Positions 52,390 to 64,000 of a stretch of 64,000 bases of DNA are shown here, one piece after another (within the stretch, counting starts at the first letter, position 1; the number at the start of each line of letters is the position of its first letter). A program made the translations under genes and the position numbers. The stretch comes from Liolophura sinensis (Eukaryota; Mollusca; Polyplacophora; Chitonida; Chitonidae): contig NC_088302.1 of NCBI RefSeq assembly GCF_032854445.1, forward strand, positions 7,125,338 to 7,189,337. The letters run 5' to 3'. The notes under the pieces were generated by a model. That model saw only the letters and a list, made by a program, of their open reading frames with translations, did not search any database and was not told the DNA's origin.

Positions 52390-54080
52390 CGTATCAATGA
52401 TACACTCTTGAAAACCTTCCATAATCGGTATGTGATTAATTGAATGACTGGTTGATTGACTGACATGGGGTGAACGAAGAATTTAATGACCAGTTAAATC
52501 TTAAATTTGACTTAAAAGGTTTGATTGATTATTCCACTGAATAACGTCAACTATTGGTTATGTAAAACTTCATAGTAGGCCTGAGTGTTTCTCAACTGTT
52601 AGAAGTATGTTCATTTGTAATAGAACTCATGGATATCGAAAATAAAAAATCACCTTATTATGAGGAAGCCTTTGTACTATGTATTGTAGCATTTTATTTT
52701 CCACCTATTAACTTCTGAATTTTTCTGCGCACTTTGCACACTTCTCTACGGGGAGACATCGTTGTTATTCCCCTAATTTTTCTTTGGGAGGTGCTTCTAT
52801 TTGTTTCACAGCTTGTGTACACACATTTTTAATTCGAATGCTCTACTCTTTACTGACATGCATGGTTGTATCTATTTATGACATCTTATATCATAATAAT
52901 AATATACATTATGTTCAAAATGAGGTAGTTCGGCAAATCCTCTTTAAAGGATGCATGAAAAGTCTAGTAAAACGTAGAGTATGGTTTTAAGGAAAATGTA
53001 GAAAGGAGTGATATTAAAGATAACACATAAAAAACGGTGGAGGAAATATTCGGACATGACGACATCGATGAACTTACTGGGAAAGCGTCCAAAAATGGGA
53101 TTCTCATCAACTCGAAGTTGATTTGACAGCTATAGTCGATAACGTCAATTAAGGCTACTTAATTGTAGTTGAAAGCCATTTTTACACCCCAAGAGTGTTA
53201 TAGTGGCCTAGGATTTTATGCCACATCCCAAACTCCATATCAAGACATAAAAACCAAGCGTTACGTGAATCTTTTAAGCCTATATTTTATGTTTGTACAG
53301 TTCATATAAAGAACAGATGTACCAATGGCTTCCCCGAGGCCTGGTCCCTTTCCTTTGTTTTGATGTTCTTATATGTTAAATGATATGATATCACAGCATT
53401 TTGAATAATTCTAGACCAGTAACTTCTAATAAATTGCCATTAACATAACTGCATTTTTGTTTACCTAATTCTGTTTAAGCCATGTTGCTTAGGGACGAGG
53501 CATTTGCTACTATTTAAGCATTTACATGAAAAGTGAAAATAAAATTGACAAGAAGTCATATTTCATTGGTTGCGTGTGAATATTTACCAACTGTCATACT
53601 GTTGTCGCTGTTCAGGTTTTACTATCTATGCTGTACGCTTTTCATTATACCTTCTTGACCAGTCTGTAACCCTGCAAAATATAAACAACTACAGTGTGGA
53701 GAGTAAAACGAAAGCAGTGACAACAGTGTGATAGTTCATAGTTAACTAGTCATAACTATCATGACAGTCATCTTAGGATATTTTGGAGCAGATTGGATAT
53801 TTTCTCAATGTTTTTCTCAGTTTGTTTTAGTAAAATCTGTTAAATTTGTGATAATAAGGGAACCGTACTTCGCCTTTAATACTGAAGAGCGCATACGCAT
53901 GACGCGACATTGTGTTTCCGGTTTATCTAAAATGGCGTTTCCCCATGCCTCGTAAGAATTTCAGCTATAAAGGTTATCTATAGAGTTGGCAAGCTCGTAA
54001 TAAAAAATCCCTATGTATGAACATCTCTTCTTAAATAACATGGGTTACATTTTTGTTGCCCTTTCTTTTAATATTGACAT
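52390..54080. other. Intergenic, no gene seen
   Basis: AT-rich. No 5' LTR matching the sequence at 47400-48103 was recognised. Confidence 0.45.
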
Positions 54081-54083
54081 ACA

Positions 54084-54190
54084 TTTATTTATCTATTTAT
54101 TTGAATGGTGTTATACGTCGTACTCAAGAATATTTCACTTATACAACGGCGGCCAGCATTATGATCGGAGGAAACCGGGGAGTGCCCCAT
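54084..54190 (-). mobile_element. SINE fragment
   Basis: Complement of the tail and body: TTGAATGGTGTTATACGTCG, then ACAACGGCGGCCAGCATTAT and GGAAACCGGGGAG. The head is missing. Confidence 0.82.
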
Positions 54191-54465
54191 ATGAAAAATA
54201 GTCGCATACACGAAAAAAAAAACATAGTAAAGGTCAAACTATACAATGATGAAACTTTACTCTTGTCCAACCGTAAAGCTGCATTTTTTAAAGGCCTTCT
54301 AGCAGAGACCGTTCAACTAAGGCTTCAATTGTTTCAATGGGTAGAATATAGGTTTAGCACTGAAGAAACCATTGTAAACTTCAGTCCTGCGCCGGACAAT
54401 TTTTAAATCTCCTGACTTTAAGGTTCTACACATCAAAACCAGAGAGAGTTACACTCAAAAAGTTA

Positions 54466-54706
54466 ATCTGCTAATTAACAGTTTTATCTGTTTTTAACAG
54501 AAATCTGTGCCTGAATGATGGTAGAATGTATTGTTATTATAACATAATATTCTGTCATATAAAACATAATATCCTTTTAGTCTAATATAATTTTTATGGT
54601 GAGCTATTAGAGTACGTGTGTTATATTTAACATGAATAATCTGCTGCAATAACAGAAAACATTCTAGCATTACTCAGACAACATACTTTCTTTAAAACTT
54701 AACAGA
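54466..54706. mobile_element. MITE with long inverted repeats, copy 3
   Basis: Shares both ends with the elements at 32262 and 39506: TCTGCTAATTAACAG at the left, AAAACTTAACAGA at the right, and the CTGCTGCAATAACAGAAAAC block inside. It is an independent insertion in a different place, upstream of tubulin gene 3. Confidence 0.7.
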
Positions 54707-55037
54707 TTATTTTTTATATGTATACCTGAGCTGAGGCCGATTTAATCGATGGCAAGGCTTAATGGCCGTTTCACATGACCAACACCATGACTTTCAGATC
54801 ATTATGTTCAAAACGAAATCAAATTCATAGCCTAAAAACACTAATCCGGATTATTGCATTCAAAAACCAGAAGAACCCACCCATTTACTTTGTCACGTTA
54901 CATAAAGTTAATCAGCTTAAGTGCAGCAGCGCTTTCTTAGCCGCTGACTACGAGTGAATGAGCGCATAATTACGCCTGTTTGGTAATATTGCAGCCATGT
55001 AGTGGAAAGAACGTGTTTAAACCAGGACACGAACCTC

Positions 55038-55060
55038 TCACTATGGTAATATCATTCCGC
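55038..55060 (+). promoter_or_regulatory. Upstream element shared with tubulin gene 1
   Basis: TCACTATGGTAATATCATTC differs at only two bases from the element at 5231 and lies 143 bases before the TATA box. Confidence 0.55.
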
Positions 55061-55150
55061 CAACCTACTGGGTTATTTTTAAGGGCTATTGTGTTCGGAT
55101 ACCCTCTTTATTTCCTGTATCGGCACTACATTTTACGCGCATTCTCAACC

Positions 55151-55165
55151 GTTGCTATGGGTAAT
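55151..55165 (+). promoter_or_regulatory. X-box-like (RFX) site, tubulin gene 3
   Basis: GTTGCTATGGGTAAT has the two half sites of the RFX X-box (GTNRCC, short spacer, RGYAAC) with one mismatch in each half. It lies 15 bases before the TATA box. RFX factors control ciliary genes in animals; use here is inferred. Confidence 0.45.
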
Positions 55166-55180
55166 CATGTCATTATCAGG

Positions 55181-55187
55181 TATAAAT
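55181..55187 (+). promoter_or_regulatory. TATA box of beta-tubulin gene 3
   Basis: TATAAAT lies 96 bases before the ATG. Confidence 0.68.
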
Positions 55188-55276
55188 GTAGCTGAATCAG
55201 CACCAACATTCAGCAACTAGCTTTCTACCAGAAGCACCTTCACCCAAGGCAACTCCCCCACCCCCCATCCAACACC

Positions 55277-58096
<2,820 letters not shown>

Positions 58097-58576
58097 ATGG
58101 AGGTGGTCGACATTTTGAAACGAACATAGAGGAACTGACTCCAGGAAAACAAAATGTGACATAAGACCTAAAAATTAGGAAATTCGAAAAAAAGAAACAC
58201 TCCGACACATATTAGTTATCAATCCGCATCGTTATTGGTGTTTTGTGTGGAAAAGTACCGATTTCATACATTTTAACATAACTTTTATTTCTGGACGTAT
58301 TTTATTAAGCCAACGATAGAATAGCAAGCATTCCAAGTGGATGTCTACCATTATGGTTTTTTTTACCACATTTTCGCACGATAGTGGTAAGGTGCACCAT
58401 ACGTTTATTAGTTCTGAATGTCAGCATTTTACTCAGATCGAAGAGTAAGTCTGCATGGAACTTTTTACCTTCGCCAATCTTAACAAACTTGTGACTGTTG
58501 GCAGATGTATGTGTTTTTGTTGTGGAAAAGGGAGTCTTTAAACATTTAGCATTGACTGAAAATTCATTTATCCAAG

Positions 58577-58582
58577 AATAAA
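58577..58582 (+). terminator. Candidate polyadenylation signal, tubulin gene 3
   Basis: AATAAA 480 bases after the stop; another at 58744-58749. Confidence 0.5.
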
Positions 58583-58867
58583 AAATTCAAGAGCAAATTT
58601 TGTTCATTCAATGAATTTTAGCAATGACACAAAATACAGCTACTACCACCGCTGTAAACTTATGTAGAGATAGGGTGTTAATCCTCATGTTCTCTGAACA
58701 ATGACTAAAGGATATTGTAAGCCCTAATTTGAATAAATCTAGGAATAAACGTATAGCATATTCAATTCCACGTGTTATTGTCATTTTGCTTTTAATTACT
58801 GAATATTATTTATTGCCTATGCTTACAAATATCAAACTGTAAATCTGTCTATGCGTGTCCTATGTGT

Positions 58868-58928
58868 CCCTTGATTTTCCCCACGACCATTCATCCGGTT
58901 GATATCAGGCTACTTGCCTGGTGTAATG
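58868..58928 (-). mobile_element. Decayed SINE fragment
   Basis: TTCCCCACGACCATTCATCC and the following GTTGATATCAGGCTACTTGC resemble the complement of the SINE body. Confidence 0.45.
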
Positions 58929-59021
58929 GGGAAGTTCCACGAAAATGATCTCTCTATTAAGGAAAAATTGGCACGCAAATAAAACAATAATGACGCCACA
59001 AATTATTTTAACATTGTCTCT

Positions 59022-59495
59022 GGACGGATGTATGTGTGAATGTATGGATGAATGGAAAGATGAATGTATGGATGGATGAATGAATATATGGATGGATGGA
59101 TGGATGGATGGGTGAATGAATAACTATGAATGAATGAATGAATGAATGGTTGGATGGATGAATGGATGGCTGGATGGATGGATGGATGGATGGATTGATG
59201 GATGAATGAATGGATGGATGAATGGGTGGATGGATAGATGGACGGATTGATGGATGGGTGGGTGGATTGATGGACAGATAGATGGATGGATGGTGGATGG
59301 ACTGATGGATGGGTGGATGGATTGATGGACAGATAGATGGATAGATGGATGGATGGATGGATGGATGGATTGATGGACAGATAGATGGATGGATGGATGG
59401 ATGGATGGATTGATGGACAGATAGATAGATGGATGGATGGATGGATGGATGGATGGATTGATTGATTGATAGATGGATGGATGTATTGATGGATT
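59022..59495 (+). repeat. Tetranucleotide (GGAT)n array with higher-order units
   Basis: About 470 bases of GGAT/GAAT repeats. In the second half, blocks of GGATTGATGGACAGATAGAT recur about every 60-70 bases, so a longer unit has been duplicated. Confidence 0.96.
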
Positions 59496-59499
59496 AAAA

Positions 59500-61231
59500 C
59501 CTATAATTAACTAAAACGCTCTCAAACAAAACTGAACAAAAGACCAGTTCTACAGATTGGCGGAGAAAGCCTTTTTGCCCTGTGTCACACGCAGGAATTT
59601 AATTCTGTGCTGTTTTTTTTTCTTTGTGACTTGAATGTTTCATCTATTCTTCAGATCTGTTTCCGCTCTTCTTTATATAGTTGTGGTGACACATTTTTAA
59701 AAAACCTGAGTTAAAAGTAGGCTTAAATATTTCCAAACTCTTTCTGTCTTCGCTTTACCAGGACCTGGTGCGGTAAGGCGGAAAATCGACCCCATAGGTA
59801 CGATAAGAAAGTGCAAATTTCAAAATCCCACCACAGTTCTGTAAATTTCCGAATCAGAAGTATAAAACTTGGTCGAAACACTCATAAAAGTTATAATGTC
59901 ATAAAAGAGATCATTGCTTAGTAAGAACCCTCCAAAAATGCACTCTCGATCAAAAACGTCAATTTTTTGGTTCAAGCGAGGCGCTGTTTTTTTTTTTTTT
60001 TATTTATAGTATAAATATCAACGTTAACAAGTAAAATATCTTTCCTGTGTATATTTCTACGTGCAGCCAAAATTTCGTTATGGTTAACCTTTGTCTTCAT
60101 ATGTAAAAAATAAACTTTATAATGTGATCATTTTTCTCATACTTTGGCAATTTTAAGTCCGTATTTCTGTCATAATCTGTCATCCTTCATTGTACAGTGA
60201 TCTAACGGAGTCGCCGTGGAGAACAGGTTGTACCTCAAGGAAGAGTTCGGATTAACATACTTTCTGTGTGAGTAAAGATATATGTTGTACTGCATTAGAT
60301 AAGTGTTATCATGAAGTAGAGTGGATAATTGTCAAGTCATGGTATTACGTCATGTTCGGCAACTATAGCGAAATCATACGTGAATCCTGGTTGAGAGCAC
60401 ACGTGGTCCACTAATTAATTAGTACATAACTGCCTGTTCAATTAGTTTTCAGAAAGTTACATTTGTGGTGCAGTGTTTTTCCCCATTCTAATACAGAAAA
60501 ATGTCTAATACAAAAAAAGACATTTCATTGTGTGACTGGATCTTAACGAGTCGACAATCATGTCCCTGACAGGGACAGCAGACCCAGTTCAAACCACAAA
60601 AAGACGGAGGTAAGAGGCCGACTTCATAGGTTACATGTGACCATCTGCCAGCTATCACGGAAGTCAGGGGACAGACCTATACCTTAGGGAAATCAAGAGA
60701 CAAGCTAAGGTCTATTTCTTATAGAGAGTCGCCTATTTTCAACTGTCGGTAAAATCAGTCATACTCGCTAACAAAATTGCCTTTAGTCAATGACATGTAG
60801 CAACACAAGCTCTATACATTGATATGTTTCAAGTTTATTGCCAGGAAAATGAAGGCGACTTTTTCTAATTCATAGTGTTAAAGTCCTTAAGCTCGGTTTC
60901 ACCGGCAGAACCCATTGCCTTGAATGGTGTCATAATTATTTAAAAAAAAAAACAGTGGCATGCTGGAGATTCGTCGGAGTTCAACATGTTTTGGCGGAGG
61001 GCGACAGCAGTTACCTCATACTTCTAGCGATTTCAATGTAAGCTCTGTTTCTGACACTGCCATATGAATATAATTTTATCTGTTGAAGTACATGATCTGA
61101 CAGCAGTATGGTTGGATATAAGGAAATTTTGTCATGCAAAACAATGTTAATGCGTGGAGTTTGTGGCCACCGCATGTTGGTGCACCTATTGTAAAACAAA
61201 TTACTCTCCACGCCCATTCATTGGATACAGG

Positions 61232-61235
<4 letters not shown>
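59500..61235. other. Intergenic, no gene seen
   Basis: Several T and A homopolymers (about 59987 and 60942). No supported gene or repeat family. Confidence 0.45.

Positions 61236-61291
<56 letters not shown>
61236..61291 (+). repeat. (TA)n microsatellite, about 28 units
   Basis: Uninterrupted TA repeat in intergenic DNA. Confidence 0.97.
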
Positions 61292-61294
<3 letters not shown>

Positions 61295-62611
61295 TATTAT
61301 TTCAAAAAGACAAAACCCATATTTGCATATTAAAAAATAGATCTAGAGGGAAGCGGTAAAGTCGTAAGATAGACAGCTTACGGCGAGTCGTGGACTCAAT
61401 CGCCGTCTTGGGGCAGGGAATTTTGTAGATTCTAATTTAACCATACACAAAACTGCATGTTATTAACTTGAAAGAAGTCAGGTAATAAAACGACCTGCGG
61501 AGTCTAGTGATTTATTATTGTGTACATGTTGTTCTTATTACTCTTACAAGAATTTACAATCTGAGCATCAGTTTGACATACTATAGATTAATCCATTTAT
61601 AACACGGTTTAACGAGACAAACTCCATTGTGCTCTACCGTGATTGCCATCTCATTAAGGTCTCATTTTAGGCTGTTTGTGTCACACCGCGAGAAAAATTG
61701 ATTTGTTGCACAACTAAAAAAGAAAGGACGCACTTTTTTCTCGCAAAATTTCATTTCCGCCGTGTTTTAGACGAAGGTTTACGTGATGCAAGAGACAAAC
61801 TGAAACCATGGACTGATCCTCAGAATATCTGCCCTTATTTGCCCTTATCAAACTTTCTTTAAAACTCTCATTAAAAATTATCATTTTGAATTATCAATTA
61901 GAAGTGCCTTTGAAATGCGAGCTTATATACATATGTTTTGTGAATGTCATTAAGGAGATGTCCCTCCCCATGACAATATCATGTAGATTCTCGCGTGACC
62001 TTTTTCTCTGTGCCGGTACTCCATTTGCCATTTCGAGTGCAGTAGGGGCCTACTTGTTGATCTACTTCACTGTCAGTGAATTCCACCAATCAAGGAATTA
62101 ACCTTCATTGGTCACGAGGTGCGGGTACAATACCGGCCAGGGACATAGGCCCTACACGCTGTAAAATTCCCTTGCCCTTAAACTGTTTGTGGTGGCTTGG
62201 CTCAGTGACGTCTGTCCGTCTGTCCAATCTAACCGTTCCTGAAAATCACCCATCTTCCACTAACACGGTGTGTATTTCGTGCGTCATATGCGGTAAGTTC
62301 GCCAGTAACATATACATGTAGGCCTACCAATGGTCTGTGGTTTATGTCGTGCTCTACAGGTATACGATTTCGTCTGCGTTAACTCAAGCGATTCCTTGCC
62401 GCTTTCGCTGTAGTGTTTCCACTTGTCCTGGTCTTGTCAGCTGCGGTTAGAGCTGTATCTGTTTCTTTGAACAAAGGTCACGCAGAACCAGTGGACACAT
62501 TATGATATATTTATGTTGTTCTAAATCTCAGAAGAACTATAGTAATCGCAAACACAGTCTCATGTCCATGAAAACACAACATTACTACGGGCACATCCGT
62601 AAAACTGCGTG
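61292..62611. other. Intergenic, no gene seen
   Basis: Open frames of 71 and 81 codons without recognisable features. Confidence 0.4.
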
Positions 62612-62692
62612 ACAGTCATCGCGAGTAGTTAAGTGAAACTTCTTTGACAAAGGCATAAAACAACAGCCAGATAAATAGATAAATACAGACAA
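62612..62692 (+). mobile_element. Very decayed SINE tail, tentative
   Basis: GTTAAGTGAAACTTCTTTGA, then GGCATAAAACAACAGCC and AAATAGATAAATA resemble the main SINE tail. Confidence 0.35.
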
Positions 62693-64000
62693 AAGAACTT
62701 CACAGCTCATGGATACAATAATAGAGAAAGGCTTTCGGGCGATTTGTTGAGTGCGACAGGAAGAAAGACGATGGGCCTGTCGGCTAGCCATAAACGGTGA
62801 AAAGCCAGTATTCAATTACACATCCTTGGATATGGCTTGGTCTGCAACATTGTTGCAAGAATTAGGTCATCATCTCTAGTACTAAACCTCAGTGATCGAC
62901 TGGAAAAGAACGGGTAAATGTTCAATCGTGCTCAAACAATTTTGTAAAAATTAGTAAAACCCTGGGTATATACCTCCATGGTCAAACAGACGCGTCGGCA
63001 CAAGGCTCACTACGTGCTCCAACCTGATGGGGTCATTGGGTTTGGATTCTATTTATTCTGTCTTTCTTTTCTTTTTAAATAATGGCAATTCTAAGTTAAG
63101 GTATGCAGGGTACCGTTCAACTAAGTCACTGTGCTTGTATTCGCTCCCCTATGATGTGATAAACCGTGACATCACGACAGTTGAGAAACAAAAGTCGGAT
63201 CAGAATTGTTGCAACATCTTGCAACATTGTTGCCGAATGACAAGCCCTCCGTTTGCCCCTGCACATACGAGAATTTTGTGCTGTTTCACCGCCCCCACAA
63301 CACACATTTACATTTTTTATAGATATTTCCGTCCTCGAGTATTTTGATGAAGAAGGCAGTCCATAAGTTTAATCGTTAGACAAAGCAAATGCCCACAATC
63401 TTCAATGAACATGATTCATCATGTTCGGTCTTGAATTTTAAGGTTAGTGACAACAAATTTCGTCACCAACTTCTGACATATTAGGCCTATGTATAATATC
63501 CTTCACTCCCAATCCCACTCCCATGCAGTGGGATCCACTCCTTTTTTCTGTATATCAATCAGTTTTTACGTAACTTTTGAGACATTGAAATATGCCAACA
63601 TCATAGCCGTTATGTTTAATTTCATTCCAATGATAGAAGTCTCGAAAGTCCGTTTTCGTATTTTATAAGTCTTGCTCGGTCCGCTTCGGACGTTTTCCCA
63701 CTGCGGAGGATGGAAGTGCGCGGGAAAGGCAGCATGGACCCCCCAAACGAGCAAACAATGACAGGTCGTTGTCAAACGGGAGAGAGATAAACAAAAGTTG
63801 TTGCACTTTTGTCTGTGAGGTAAGATAATTTACTGAAATCAGGCTTGTTTCCTACTTTGCAGAACCCTCCTAAGTGCTTGGAGGCTGTGCGATTTTGCTT
63901 TGAATCAGGTTTTCTTCGTCAGTATCACCTACACCAAACGTATCACTTGCAACAACAACATTAGAACGCTATAGTAGTATGACACTGTTGACTTTAGCTG
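62693..64000. other. Intergenic, no gene seen
   Basis: No exon, repeat or motif that I can support. A 106-codon frame at 63027-63347 is probably chance. Confidence 0.4.

Noticed and set aside
52390-54080. 5' LTR of the gypsy element
   Set aside because: I looked for sequence matching 47400-48103 and did not recognise any; the 5' end seems lost.

Overview
The window is animal nuclear DNA. It is AT-rich, its genes have GT-AG introns, and it is crowded with tRNA-derived SINEs, short tandem arrays and DNA transposons. The SINE tails (ending in GGCGTAAAACACCAAT plus AAATAAAT runs, and a second family ending GATGTGGCGTTAAGCC) are of a kind I associate with molluscs. A bivalve or gastropod is my best guess, with moderate confidence and no independent marker.

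Host genes. Three complete beta-tubulin genes lie on the + strand at 5445-7598, 16628-19085 and 55277-58096. Each has four coding exons with the same intron positions and encodes the same 446-residue protein, but the introns are unrelated. Each has a TATA box about 95 bases before its ATG and an upstream motif containing AATATC followed by TTCCG. Between the second and third tubulin genes lies a cluster of cGAS-like receptor (cGLR, Mab-21/NTase fold) genes, also on the + strand. Copy A (21848-26797) and copy C (36778-40822) look intact, with three coding exons and all three catalytic acids. Copy B (29905-33570) is a pseudogene inside a tandem duplication with C. Copy D (42933-46661) is an old pseudogene. 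These nucleotidyltransferases are the candidate biological system of the window: known family members sense foreign nucleic acid and make cyclic-dinucleotide signals.

Mobile DNA. A Tc1/mariner element with a DD34E transposase interrupted by two stops lies at 228-1756. About twenty SINE copies are scattered through introns and gaps. A roughly 200-240 bp inverted-repeat MITE occurs three times. A 1.55 kb imperfect palindrome (44340-45890) sits inside the first intron of cGLR copy D. A broken Ty3/gypsy LTR element on the - strand (about 47400-52385) has its integrase segment ahead of reverse transcriptase and a SCAN-like gag segment, the layout of Gmr1-like elements.

Tandem arrays lie at 8681-8950, 10921-11277, 19560-20035 (direct then inverted), 28540-29855, 42325-42455, 56432-56519, 59022-59495 and 61236-61291.

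The remaining intergenic stretches (1757-5230, 11290-14150, 20040-21390, 52390-54080, 59500-64000) show no gene I can support. Exon boundaries were read by eye from splice signals, reading frame and agreement between paralogues. No database search was possible.
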